Shown piece by piece: positions 10,066 to 21,028 of a stretch of DNA of 64,000 nucleotides. The stretch comes from Alphaproteobacteria bacterium (GTDB lineage: Bacteria; Pseudomonadota; Alphaproteobacteria; Sphingomonadales; Kordiimonadaceae). The stretch lies in NCBI GenBank assembly GCA_006226495.1, contig SBGU01000035.1:1-64000 (forward strand), written 5' to 3'. How positions within the stretch are numbered: the stretch's first letter is position 1; each line of letters starts with the position of its first letter. Under the pieces are notes generated by a model, which was not told the DNA's origin, did not search any database, and saw nothing but the letters and a program-made list of their open reading frames with translations. The translations under genes and the position numbers were made by a program.

Positions 10066-11691
10066 ATGGATACAACAAGGCGTGATGCCTTCAGGATGCT
10101 GCTGGCTGCACCGCTGGCGGGAACGGCCGTTGCGGCGGGTGCAGTGCCCGCGCAGGCGCAACCCTGCCCGACCGGCACGCCGGCACCCGCGCCCCGTTGG
10201 GGCCGGGGCTTCGAGGGCCAGCGCATCGCCGACCTGGGCGACGGCACTTTCCTCAATCCCATCGTCGCGGGCGACCATGCCGATCCCACGATCCTGAAGG
10301 ACGGCGACGACTATTACATGACCTTCTCGTCCTTTTCCGCCTACCCGGGTGTGGTGATCTGGCATTCGCGCGACCTGGTGAACTGGGTGCCGGTGGGACC
10401 TGCGGTGCGCACGCCGGTCGGCAGCATCTGGGCCATGGACCTGATCAAGCATGATGGCCGCTATTTCATCTATATCCCCTGCGACGGCGGTGGCCGGTTC
10501 GGCATCTATGTGGTCTGGGCCGACGATATCCGCGGGCCCTGGTCCGAACCCATCGACCTCGGGCTCTATGGCCATATCGACCCCGGGCATGCGGTGGGCG
10601 AGGATGGCAAGCGCTATCTGTTCGTGGCGGGCGTCAAACGCGTGCGCCTGGCCGACGATGGTTTGGCGACCGACGGCGACCTCGAACAGGCGTTCGAACC
10701 TTGGCATTATCCCGCCGACTGGGTGGTGGAAATGTTCGCGCCCGAAGGCCCGAAGATCGTGCGGCGCGAGGGCTGGTTCTACCTGATCACCGCCGTCGGT
10801 GGCACGTCGGGTCCGCCCACCAGCCATATGGTGGTGGTGGCACGTTCGGCTTCCATCCATGGCCCGTGGGAACATTGCCCGATGAACCCCCTGGTGCGCA
10901 CCACAAGCGCGGACGAACCCTGGTGGTCGCGCGGCCATGCATCCATTGTTGAAGGCCCGGCGGGCGACTGGTGGATGGTCTATCACGGCTATGAAAACGA
11001 CTTCCGTACCCTCGGGCGCGAAACGCTTCTTGAGCCCATCGACTGGACCGACGACGGCTGGTTCGTGGCACGTGGCGGCGACCTGTCGGCCCCGATGCCG
11101 AAGCCGGTGCCGGGTCCCGCGGGGCCAGCCGGCTTTCCGCTGTCGGATGATTTCAGCACCGATCGGTTCGGTGTGAACTGGAGCTTCCATGCCCCCGCGC
11201 AGGGCGAGATGGCACGGGTAAAATATGGCACGGGCGGCCTGACCGTCGCCGGCAAGGGCACCGGCCCCGCCACCTGTTCACCCATGACCTGCATCGCCCC
11301 CGACCTTGCCTATGAAGCCACGATCAGTTTCGAGCTGCAGGAAGGCGGCGAGGGTGGGCTGTTGTTATTCTATGACGACCGCATGTTTGTGGGTGTGGGC
11401 TTCAGCGGCAGCGAAATGCGCACCTTCAATTATGGCCAGGAACACAGCTGGATGCGCATGCCCATGCAAACCGGCACGGTCTCCATACGGCTTCGGAACG
11501 ACCGCAATGTGGTGACCTTCCACTATTCCCATGATGGCGGTAAAAGCTGGGTCCAGCATCCCTGGCAGATGGAGGTTTCGGGCATGCACCATAATGTGCT
11601 GGGCGGGTTCCTGAGCCTGAAGCCCGCCATCTATAGCGCGGGCGATGGTGCGGTGCGTTTCCGCGACTTCCGCTACCGGGCCTTGCCCTAG
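10066..11691 (+). CDS. Exported glycoside hydrolase family 43 protein (xylosidase/arabinofuranosidase-like)
   Basis: Predicted to cleave xylose- or arabinose-containing oligosaccharides in the periplasm or outside the cell. The 541-residue protein starts with a Tat-type signal (TTRRDAFRMLLAAPLAG, ending AQA). The five-bladed GH43 domain begins NPIVAGDHADPTILKDGDDY, where the Asp of HADP is the expected general base; an EGP segment may carry the acid Glu. The C-terminal ~190 residues form a beta-sandwich (FSTDRFGVNWSFHAPAQG, and SHDGGKSW) like those of other GH43 enzymes. The ATG at 10066 is preferred over 10060, because AGGGGA lies seven bases before it but only one before 10060. The substrate is not determinable from sequence. 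Confidence 0.85.
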   Translation: MDTTRRDAFRMLLAAPLAGTAVAAGAVPAQAQPCPTGTPAPAPRWGRGFEGQRIADLGDGTFLNPIVAGDHADPTILKDGDDYYMTFSSFSAYPGVVIWHSRDLVNWVPVGPAVRTPVGSIWAMDLIKHDGRYFIYIPCDGGGRFGIYVVWADDIRGPWSEPIDLGLYGHIDPGHAVGEDGKRYLFVAGVKRVRLADDGLATDGDLEQAFEPWHYPADWVVEMFAPEGPKIVRREGWFYLITAVGGTSGPPTSHMVVVARSASIHGPWEHCPMNPLVRTTSADEPWWSRGHASIVEGPAGDWWMVYHGYENDFRTLGRETLLEPIDWTDDGWFVARGGDLSAPMPKPVPGPAGPAGFPLSDDFSTDRFGVNWSFHAPAQGEMARVKYGTGGLTVAGKGTGPATCSPMTCIAPDLAYEATISFELQEGGEGGLLLFYDDRMFVGVGFSGSEMRTFNYGQEHSWMRMPMQTGTVSIRLRNDRNVVTFHYSHDGGKSWVQHPWQMEVSGMHHNVLGGFLSLKPAIYSAGDGAVRFRDFRYRALP

Positions 11692-12974
11692 TCCCTGATG
11701 GAAAGGATCGCGGTCGGCGCCGGTTTGGCGCCGTCCTTCAGCACCCCGCCGGGGGCAAAGCTCGGCCAGTGGCTGGCGGCGACAAAATAGTATGTGCCGC
11801 CCCTGCTGGTGCCCAATGTCGGCTCGTCGAAATCGGGCAGCGCCTGTGCCAATATTGTTGCATCTGCGACAGTTCTGCCGTCGGCCGACAGGCGGATGGT
11901 TACCAGCCGCTGTGGGTTCACCCCGTTCTGGATGGCCACCAGCCGGTCGCCGTGGCGCGCCAGCCCGTCGATGCCGACAAGGCTGGTGCCAGCGGGGACC
12001 TCGATCAGGGTCGGCTCGCCGCTCCCGGTGTTCAAAAGCCACAGGCCGCGGCCATAATCCGCCAGAACCAGATGCCCGGCACTGTCTTCGGCGATGCCCT
12101 GCGGGCTCATGAAACCCGGATGTCGGTAGGCGGGCACCAGCCCTTCGCCCTCGAGCCGGTATACCGCCTTGCCCTTGGCGTCGCTCACAAAAACCGAACC
12201 GCTGGCCGTGATGGTTACATCGGCCACCTGCGCGTTTTCGCTGGTGCCCGGTAAGGTCCATTGCCCCAGTACCTGGCCGGTCGCAGGGTCCAGAAGCAAC
12301 AGGCCGGTTTTGCTGTCGGCTGCGGCGATACCCGGTGTTTCATCGATGGTTGCGAAAGTGGCAAAAAGCCCGCGGCCTTCCTGGTAGGCGAGGCCGAAAA
12401 AGCTGCCGAGGCCTGCCGCCGCGCCATCAAAAATCTTGCGCACCTGCCCGTCGCTGGCGCGGGCATACAGGGCGCGCGACACGATGGTGCCAAAATAGAG
12501 CGTACCGTCCGCTGATGCCGCGATGCCTTCCACCAGGCGCAAGCTGTCGGGCAGGGATGCGGCAAGCTGCGCAGTGCCCACGGCGGCAGCATTGGCATCG
12601 AAGCGCGCCTGCAAGTTTTGCCAGGCGTCGCCCGGCAGCGCCTTTTCGAGCGCCGCACGGATATCGGCGCCGGGTACAAGGCCAAGGTCGGCATAGCTGT
12701 TGGCAGCGGCAAGCGCCAGTGCCGGATCGCCGGTTTCGGCGGCCAGGTAGGCGACATAACCCAACAGGAGCGGATGGCCCGGTCGGTAGGCAAGTGCGGT
12801 TTCCATATGCCGGAGGGCGGTGGGCAGGTCCTGGCTGCGAAAGGCGGCCACGGCGTCTGCTCGGGCGGCCTGGCTGGCGGCAAAGTCGTCTTCCGAGTCG
12901 GCCATGACGGCAGGGACTGGCGCACCAAGGCCCAGGCAAAGGCTGATACAGAGGACAGGCAGATATTTTCCCAT
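11688..12974 (-). CDS. Exported beta-propeller protein (SMP-30/NHL-like)
   Basis: A 428-residue protein with an N-terminal signal peptide (MGKYLPVLCISLCLGLGAP, cleavage near AVMA). A TPR-like helical stretch (about residues 30-120, with FRSQDLPTALRHMETALAYR) follows, and then a six-bladed propeller resembling gluconolactonase/SMP-30 (SVFVSDAKGKAVYRLEGEG; GHLVLADYGRGLWLLNTG). The start at 12974 gives the signal peptide directly; an in-frame ATG at 13016 would add 14 residues before it. It converges on the GH43 gene with a 4-bp overlap of stop codons. Function is uncertain: a periplasmic lactonase or binding propeller is possible. Confidence 0.72.
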   Translation of the reverse strand: MGKYLPVLCISLCLGLGAPVPAVMADSEDDFAASQAARADAVAAFRSQDLPTALRHMETALAYRPGHPLLLGYVAYLAAETGDPALALAAANSYADLGLVPGADIRAALEKALPGDAWQNLQARFDANAAAVGTAQLAASLPDSLRLVEGIAASADGTLYFGTIVSRALYARASDGQVRKIFDGAAAGLGSFFGLAYQEGRGLFATFATIDETPGIAAADSKTGLLLLDPATGQVLGQWTLPGTSENAQVADVTITASGSVFVSDAKGKAVYRLEGEGLVPAYRHPGFMSPQGIAEDSAGHLVLADYGRGLWLLNTGSGEPTLIEVPAGTSLVGIDGLARHGDRLVAIQNGVNPQRLVTIRLSADGRTVADATILAQALPDFDEPTLGTSRGGTYYFVAASHWPSFAPGGVLKDGAKPAPTAILSIRD

Positions 12975-13085
12975 GGCGGTTATCATAGGGTTTGCGGGCA
13001 TTCCGGCAAAGTGCATTCGCCTGCACGGTTGAAATATATGTGCTTAAGCGCAACAATGACGGGTGCAATCCGGGAGACGGGACCA

Positions 13086-13607
13086 GTGGCAGAAGCGGAT
13101 TATCCGCCGGGCACTCAGGCAAGATACAAGGCCAGCCTTCATGAGCTCGGCAATCTGAAACAGGACATGCCGGGCGATCCGGCCTGGAAAGGGTACGCCA
13201 GGATCGTATCCATATGGGTGGCGGCGCTGGATGCCGGCGCTCTGCCAAAACGCGCGCAGCTTTCCTTCCGGGGATTTTCCGGCTGGCATTCCCGCATGAT
13301 CATGTCGGCAATGGAAGAAAACGGCGATCTTCAGTTCCGGCTGGTGGGCGAGGATGTCGCCCAGATGTTCGGCAATGACGTGAAGGCGGGCATGCGCTTT
13401 TCCGACCTCCCCTATTTCACTTTCGAAGACTATGCCGACTATTTCCGAGCCATTCGCGCCGATGGTGTTTTTGGCCGCTATTCCGGGGTTGTCCCGTTCA
13501 AGGGGCGGGAACACAAGGCCTTTGATGTCCTGGACCTGCCGGCCCGCAACGAAGCTGGCGACGTTGCGTATCTGTACAGTTTTTTCCGGCCCAAGGCGGC
13601 GCGCTGA
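13086..13607 (+). CDS. Single-domain PAS_5 family protein (MopJ-like)
   Basis: A 173-residue soluble protein that is essentially one PAS_5 domain (PF07310 type), as in Caulobacter MopJ. Family landmarks seen: RGFSGWHSRMIM, DLQFRLVGEDVAQMFG, AGMRFSDLPYF and REHKAFDVLDLPA. No output domain is attached, so it would act through protein contacts or ligand sensing. The GTG at 13086 has GGGAGACGGG upstream; an ATG at 13056 in the same frame would add 10 residues. It is one of four PAS_5 genes in the window (see 16939, 17555 and 33528). Confidence 0.8.
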   Translation: MAEADYPPGTQARYKASLHELGNLKQDMPGDPAWKGYARIVSIWVAALDAGALPKRAQLSFRGFSGWHSRMIMSAMEENGDLQFRLVGEDVAQMFGNDVKAGMRFSDLPYFTFEDYADYFRAIRADGVFGRYSGVVPFKGREHKAFDVLDLPARNEAGDVAYLYSFFRPKAAR

Positions 13608-13614
13608 AACAAAA

Positions 13615-13638
13615 ACGCCCGGCACATTGGCCGGGCGT
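13615..13638 (-). terminator. Terminator after the DEAD-box helicase gene
   Basis: A 9-bp perfect stem (ACGCCCGGC / GCCGGGCGT) with a 6-nt loop lies between convergent genes. On the minus strand it is followed by TTTTTGTTTC, so it should end helicase transcription; the plus-strand side has only a short CTTT and may also serve the PAS_5 gene. Confidence 0.8.
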
Positions 13639-13667
13639 CTTTCAGTGTCGGTTCAACCGCGTCCCTT

Positions 13668-15731
13668 TCAGGCAGCGCGCTTCTTGAACATCGGCTTGTT
13701 GCCGCCTTTGGCGACCGCTTTCTTGCGGGGAGCGCCCTTGCCGGCTTCGGTTTTTTTGCCGCGACCGATTTCGGTGCGTTTGCCCATTTCGCCACGCTTG
13801 GCTTTGAACTCGCCGCGCTTTTCGCCGTCGAAACCTTCACGTTTCGGGCGGAATTCGCCGCTGCGTTTTTCGCCATCGAACTCGCGGCGCTTGCCTTTGA
13901 ATTCGCCCCGGCCTTCACGGTTTTCACGACCTTCGCGGCCTTCACCTTCGAAACGGTCACGCTTGGGGCGGAAGTCACCGCGCTGCTCACCGTCGAATTC
14001 ACGGCGTTTCGGACGGAATTCACCACGTTCTTCCCGGCCCTGGCCTTCGAACTTGTCGCGCTTGGGGCGGAATTCACCACGCTGCTCGCCATCGAACTCG
14101 CGGCGCTTCGGGCGGAATTCGCCACGCTCTTCCCGGCCCTGGCCTTCGAACTTGTCACGCTTGGGGCGGAAGTCACCGCGCTGCTCGCCGTCGAACTCGC
14201 GGCGTTTCGGGCGGAATTCGCCACGCTCTTCCCGGCCCTGGCCTTCGAACTTGTCGCGCTTGGGGCGGAAGTCACCGCGCTGCTCGCCGTCGAACTCACG
14301 GCGTTTCGGGCGGAATTCGCCACGCTCTTCCCGGCCCTGGCCTTCGAACTTGTCGCGCTTCGGACGGAATTCGCCGCGTTGCTCGCCATCGAACTCACGG
14401 CGCTTGGGGCGGAAATCGTCCCGGCCTTCGCGGCCTTCGCCTTCGAAACGGTCACGCTTGGGGCGGAATTCACCGCGCTGTTCGCCACCGAACTCGCGGC
14501 GCTGGCCGCCCTTGGCATTGTCGCCGAAGCATTTGCCGCCTTGCGGGCGACCGGTGCGGCCTTCGGGTTTTACGAAGCTGCGCTTCTTGCCGATAACCTG
14601 CGGGAACGGGTTGTTTTCCTCGACCTCGATCGACTGTTTGATCACACGTTCAACCGCGCGCAGCAGGCCGATTTCGCCACGGCTGCAGAAAGTGAAGGCT
14701 TCACCGCTGGCGCCGCCACGGGCGGTACGGCCAATACGGTGCACATAGTTTTCCGATTCAACCGGCACATCGGTGTTGAAGACGTGGGTCACGTCCGGCA
14801 CGTCGATGCCGCGGGCCGCCACGTCGGTTGCCACCAGGAAGTTGATGCGGTCGTCGCGGAACGACTGGATGATACGCTGGCGCTGGCGCTGTTGTTTGTC
14901 GCCATGGATGGCGTCAGCCTTCAGGCCGTGGTCCTGCAGAATGTCGCACAGTTCGTCGGCATCGGCACGGGTACGGGTGAACACCAGCGCCTTGTAGACA
15001 CCGCGTTCCTCGATCATGTGCAGCAACAGGTCGGTCTTGTGCTCACGCGCGGTGAACAGAACCTTGTGGGTCAGGTTGTCGGCGATGCTGGCTTGTGCCG
15101 CGACCTGGATATGTTCCGGCTCGTTCAGGAGCGTATTGGCCAGTTCCTTGATCGCCGGGTTCATGGTGGCCGAGAACATGACCGACTGGTGGCCAACCGG
15201 CAGGCGGGCCGAAATCAGGCGCACGTCGTCGACAAAACCCATGTCCAGCATGCGGTCGGCTTCATCAAGAACGAAGTAGCCGGTTTCATCCAGATAGATG
15301 TTGCCCTGCTTCATATGGTCCATCAGGCGGCCGGGGGTGGCGACCAGGATGTCGACGCCGCGGCGCAGGATGTGAAGCTGGGTACGGTAGGGCGCACCGC
15401 CATAAATGGTGCAGCTCTTGATCGGCAGGAAGCGGGCCAGGTCCTGGATCGCGGACGTGATCTGCATGGCCAGTTCGCGGGTCGGCGCCAGGATCAGCGC
15501 ACGCGGCATGCCGGGCTTCGGCTTCTCGGTCTCAAGCGCCAGGCGTTCCAGCATGGGGATCACGAAAGCTGCGGTCTTGCCGCCGCCGGTCTGGGCCACG
15601 CCAATGACGTCGTTGCCGTTCATCAGCGCCGGAATGGTGGCGGTCTGAATGGCTGTCGGGGTGGTAAAATTCTGGTTTTCGAGTGCGCGCAGCACCGGTT
15701 CGCTCAGGGAGAGCGCCGAGAAGTCAGTCAT
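13668..15731 (-). CDS. DEAD-box RNA helicase, RhlE-like, with repeat tail
   Basis: ATP-dependent RNA helicase, 687 residues. The core (residues 1-380) has all expected motifs: Q motif (NFTTPTAIQ), Walker A (AQTGGGKTAAF), DEAD, SAT (FSATM) and HRIGRTARGG. The remainder is a low-complexity tail of about 300 residues rich in Arg, Glu, Lys and Gly, dominated by a 33-residue tandem repeat of GEQRGEFRPKRD type. Such charged tails usually bind RNA and drive assembly. RhlE-like proteins take part in ribosome assembly and RNA decay. The ATG at 15731 (MTDFSALSL) fits the family start better than 15746. The tail's repeats create long spurious ORFs on both strands. Confidence 0.92.
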   Translation of the reverse strand: MTDFSALSLSEPVLRALENQNFTTPTAIQTATIPALMNGNDVIGVAQTGGGKTAAFVIPMLERLALETEKPKPGMPRALILAPTRELAMQITSAIQDLARFLPIKSCTIYGGAPYRTQLHILRRGVDILVATPGRLMDHMKQGNIYLDETGYFVLDEADRMLDMGFVDDVRLISARLPVGHQSVMFSATMNPAIKELANTLLNEPEHIQVAAQASIADNLTHKVLFTAREHKTDLLLHMIEERGVYKALVFTRTRADADELCDILQDHGLKADAIHGDKQQRQRQRIIQSFRDDRINFLVATDVAARGIDVPDVTHVFNTDVPVESENYVHRIGRTARGGASGEAFTFCSRGEIGLLRAVERVIKQSIEVEENNPFPQVIGKKRSFVKPEGRTGRPQGGKCFGDNAKGGQRREFGGEQRGEFRPKRDRFEGEGREGRDDFRPKRREFDGEQRGEFRPKRDKFEGQGREERGEFRPKRREFDGEQRGDFRPKRDKFEGQGREERGEFRPKRREFDGEQRGDFRPKRDKFEGQGREERGEFRPKRREFDGEQRGEFRPKRDKFEGQGREERGEFRPKRREFDGEQRGDFRPKRDRFEGEGREGRENREGRGEFKGKRREFDGEKRSGEFRPKREGFDGEKRGEFKAKRGEMGKRTEIGRGKKTEAGKGAPRKKAVAKGGNKPMFKKRAA
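13992..14486 (-). repeat. Five tandem 99-bp coding repeats in the helicase tail
   Basis: Five in-frame units of exactly 99 bp encode 33-residue repeats running from GEQRG(E/D)FRPKRD to RPKRREFD. The period can be checked from the recurring cttgtcgcgctt-type sequence at 14052, 14151, 14250 and 14349. A diverged 39-residue sixth unit and shorter GEKR units follow toward the C-terminus. Near-identity of the middle units points to recent expansion or homogenisation. Confidence 0.9.
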
Positions 15732-16038
15732 CAATTTTCCAATCACGGTTATGGGCCAGCGGCCATCAGGCCGGGAGCCAACTTTTCATCTTGGCGGGAA
15801 CGCCATTTCCATAACCTGACAGGAAATACACATCGTATTCAGACTGACGCGGGCTGTGCGACCATCGCACGGAAACGTTGTTCAAACAAACAGGCCCCGA
15901 CATCGGGGCCCTGGCACCCGGAACAGCCGGGTATCGTTTTCGCCGGGGCGCTCTATGCCCGCAATGAAAGCGAATGTCAAGAAATGCTTTTGGGGTGGTT
16001 CTGTTCAGCGGGGCGCGGCGCGCGCGCCCCGACAGGCA
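15732..16038. other. Intergenic region with a hairpin serving the DUF1223 gene
   Basis: No gene is seen in these 307 bp. A GGCCCCG/CGGGGCC hairpin at 15893-15910 is followed on the minus strand by TGTTTGTTTG and probably terminates the DUF1223 transcript. A second inverted repeat (ACCCGG/CCGGGT, about 15916-15933) lies beside it. The part nearest 15732 should hold the helicase promoter, but I cannot name a convincing -35/-10 pair. Confidence 0.45.
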
Positions 16039-16815
16039 TCAGGGCATGCTGGCCTGGATCACCTTGGGCCCGATATCAAGCGCCATGCTGGCCGCCCCGA
16101 TGATGGGGCCATGGCCATAACCCTGCTGCAACAAGACGGCCACATGGTCGGCGCCGGCACCATGGCCGTCGGCGGGATCGAGGCTCAGGGTCACGGCACG
16201 ACCGTCCCAGTCCTCAAGCACGTCGGAACGGCGCACCACGTTGGTATAGTGCAGCAACCGGCCGCGGTTTTCGCCGTCGCCGATCTCTACCTCGGCGTCG
16301 GCCAGGTACCAGACGATGCGCACGGAGGTGGTTTCATCCAGGGTCGCCGCCGGCAGGGTCACGCTGATGCGTTCGCCGTCCGTGGTCAGGCCCAGCTTGG
16401 GGGTCACCGGGTCAGGGCGTTCCTCGCGCGCGGTTTCGATCGCGGCACGGATCTGTTCGGGTTTTGACCCCACACACTGGACCTTGCCGTCGAACACCAT
16501 CTGCGGGGTGAAAACACCGCCTCGGCCCAGGCGCTTGTTGTAGGCGGCCTGGCGAAGCGCATTGTGCGGGTCGGCGAACGTGTCTTCCCAGCCAAGCCGG
16601 TCCCAATAGTCGACCGGCCAGGAAAGGGTCAGCACACCCGGGCGGTCCCTCAGCGAGCGTAGCGCGGCATCGGCCGGCGGACAGCTCGAACAGCCCTGGC
16701 TCGTGAACAGTTCGACCACCGTCGGGCTTTCTGCCGCCGGCGCGTCATCGAATGCCTGGGCAGCCGTGAAGGCGCCAAACATGCTGAAGAATACTACTGT
16801 TAACCACTTTCTCAT
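16039..16815 (-). CDS. Exported DUF1223 thioredoxin-like protein
   Basis: A 258-residue protein with a signal peptide (MRKWLTVVFFSMFGAFTAAQA) and the DUF1223 core (PF06764 type). It starts VVELFTSQGCSSCPPADAAL, which holds a CSSC dithiol resembling a thioredoxin active site. Other recognisable family segments are LSWPVDYWDRLGWEDTFA and YTPQM-like GVFTPQMVFDGK. It is probably a periplasmic redox-related protein, but the biochemical role of DUF1223 is not established. It is divergent from the PAS_5 pair that follows. Confidence 0.85.
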   Translation of the reverse strand: MRKWLTVVFFSMFGAFTAAQAFDDAPAAESPTVVELFTSQGCSSCPPADAALRSLRDRPGVLTLSWPVDYWDRLGWEDTFADPHNALRQAAYNKRLGRGGVFTPQMVFDGKVQCVGSKPEQIRAAIETAREERPDPVTPKLGLTTDGERISVTLPAATLDETTSVRIVWYLADAEVEIGDGENRGRLLHYTNVVRRSDVLEDWDGRAVTLSLDPADGHGAGADHVAVLLQQGYGHGPIIGAASMALDIGPKVIQASMP

Positions 16816-16938
16816 GTTTTCAACTTAACTTTGAGCAGGGTCACTTACCAATCACCTGTGTGTGAAAATTCTGGCACCTATACAGAAAAGTGGCCCGCGA
16901 ATGAACCCTTATCTAAAGGCGCGGGTAATATTGTGTTG

Positions 16939-17463
16939 ATGTTGCGTCAGTCCCTGGAACGTGCGGAGCGGATCAACCGCCCCGCAGGACGTGTCTATTA
17001 TTTTCCGCTGGAAGCCGGTCTGCCCGACCTGCCCATCTTCAAGGAGGTCATCGACCTGTATGCGCGCAAGTGTGGCGGTGCGCGTGTGCCGCAGCGGTCG
17101 GCCTTTGACTTCAAGGACTTGCGCGGCTGGCACGCACAGTTTTGCCTGACACTGTTCCGCGAGGACATGTCGGACGGCGAAATCCGCATCCTGGGTGAAG
17201 GCTATCGCGGCCTGTATGACGGGGCCTTGTGGCAGGGCATGCGCATGAGCCAGACCGATCACCTGAAGCTGCCTGACCTTGTGGGCTATTTTTCGGAAAT
17301 GCTCAGGCGTCCCGCCATTGGCTATTTCACCGGCGGTCTGCCAAGCGAGGGTCGCGAACATGTGAATGTCGATATCCTCGACCTGCCGGCGCTGGACGCC
17401 GACGGCCGGTGCCGCTATGTGCTGTCTTTCATCAGGGAGCAGTCGCCCTATCGCGGCGATTGA
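16939..17463 (+). CDS. Single-domain PAS_5 family protein
   Basis: A 174-residue protein made of one PAS_5 domain: YYFPLEAGLPDLPIFKEV, DFKDLRGWHAQF, EIRILGEGYRGLY, GMRMSQTDHLKLPDL, and the terminal GREHVNVDILDLPALDADG. The ATG at 16939 is preferred, because the sequence upstream of it does not resemble the family; an in-frame TTG at 16831 would add 36 residues. It is a close paralog of the next gene, with which it shares the same block order throughout, so a tandem duplication is likely. Confidence 0.78.
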   Translation: MLRQSLERAERINRPAGRVYYFPLEAGLPDLPIFKEVIDLYARKCGGARVPQRSAFDFKDLRGWHAQFCLTLFREDMSDGEIRILGEGYRGLYDGALWQGMRMSQTDHLKLPDLVGYFSEMLRRPAIGYFTGGLPSEGREHVNVDILDLPALDADGRCRYVLSFIREQSPYRGD

Positions 17464-17554
17464 CGGACCGCGGGGCCATTGGCTCTGCGGCCCTTCCAAT
17501 AACTGGTGCCACAAATGGCGCCGCACCGGCAGGGTCAATACCGGCAGGTCAAGA

Positions 17555-18082
17555 ATGCAGAAACGCCAGCACAGGCAACCCCTTTCCGCCGCCCGGATGC
17601 AGAAACGCCCGCGGGGTCGGCGCTATCTGTTCGACCTGCAAGCGGGCTTGCCGGACCTGCCGCCGTTCACCGGCATGCTGGACCTTTATGAACGCAAGCG
17701 CGGGCAGAATGCCGTCATGAAACGGTCCGAGCTCGATTTCCGCGACCTGCGCGGCTGGCATGGCCTGTTTGCCCTTTATGAATTCGATGCGGCGCTTGAC
17801 GGCGGTTATTGCCGGCTGATGGGCGAGGAGTACCGGGGCTTCTTTGGCGATGCCATGAAACAGGGCATGCGGTTCATGGATGTCGAGGACACGGTGCGGG
17901 CCGACCTGTTGCATTATCTGCGCGGTCTCCTGCGTGCGCCTGCCGCCGGCTATTTCACCGGGCACATGAGCTACCGGGGCCGCGAACATGTGGCGGTCAG
18001 CGTGCTGGACCTGCCGGCGGCGGATGCCGAGGGCCGGGTGCGCTATCTGCTCTCCTTTGTTGCCTCGGCGCTTTTTGCCTGA
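17555..18082 (+). CDS. Single-domain PAS_5 family protein (tandem paralog)
   Basis: A 175-residue protein whose blocks match the preceding gene: [55 protein letters not shown] and [12 protein letters not shown] basic N-terminal stretch (about residues 1-28: [15 protein letters not shown]) is unlike its paralog; either it is real or the true start is the ATG at residue 19. It is 91 bp downstream of the first copy in the same orientation, probably on one transcript, ended by the terminator at 18091. Confidence 0.78.
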   Translation: MQKRQHRQPLSAARMQKRPRGRRYLFDLQAGLPDLPPFTGMLDLYERKRGQNAVMKRSELDFRDLRGWHGLFALYEFDAALDGGYCRLMGEEYRGFFGDAMKQGMRFMDVEDTVRADLLHYLRGLLRAPAAGYFTGHMSYRGREHVAVSVLDLPAADAEGRVRYLLSFVASALFA

Positions 18083-18090
18083 AGAGAAAA

Positions 18091-18117
18091 GGGCGGCCCG
18101 ACGGTCGCCCTTTTTTT
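18091..18117. terminator. Terminator between PAS_5 and acnA
   Basis: An 8-bp GC-rich stem (GGGCGGCC paired with GGTCGCCC, one G-T pair, loop CGAC) followed by seven T residues on the plus strand; on the minus strand the AAAAG preceding it gives a CTTTT tail. It lies between convergent genes and probably works both ways. Confidence 0.85.
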
Positions 18118-18135
18118 GTTTCCGCCGTCTGGTGC

Positions 18136-20811
<2,676 letters not shown>

Positions 20812-21028
20812 GGGTCGGAGCCTTCCGTATCAAAAGGTTTGATATAGGCCGAATTTGCGCATTGAAAAGGGCTAAAATTGGCCGAAAACCGTAGTTATTT
20901 GAGCCGAACCTTCTTGCAAGCAGGGGTGTGTTGAAATAGTATGCGCCAGCCCGCTTCACCCCTTGCTTGGCAGACCTCTCTGCGGCCCGGGTTTCAAGCT
21001 TCCTCTAACACTTTTTGTCAGGACAGTC
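20812..21028. promoter_or_regulatory. Shared acnA/acnB promoter region
   Basis: A 217-bp divergent intergenic stretch. It is AT-rich in the middle (about 20830-20950) and should contain both promoters. I see no unambiguous -35/-10 pairs and no clear FNR, Fur or IscR site by eye. An AGGA about six bases before 21029 supports the acnB start. Confidence 0.4.

Noticed and set aside
13992-14486. Possible CRISPR array
   Set aside because: The repeat units are 99 bp, contiguous without spacers, and encode an in-frame protein repeat.
13432-14748. Repetitive reading frames (Ser/Pro/Arg-rich on plus, Ala/Ser/Lys-rich on minus) over the helicase tail
   Set aside because: They arise from the 99-bp repeat, whose length is a multiple of three, so all frames stay open; the helicase frame is the one with real motifs upstream.
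16831-16938. Extension of the PAS_5 protein to a TTG at 16831
   Set aside because: The extra 36 residues do not align with paralogs and would run through the divergent promoter region.
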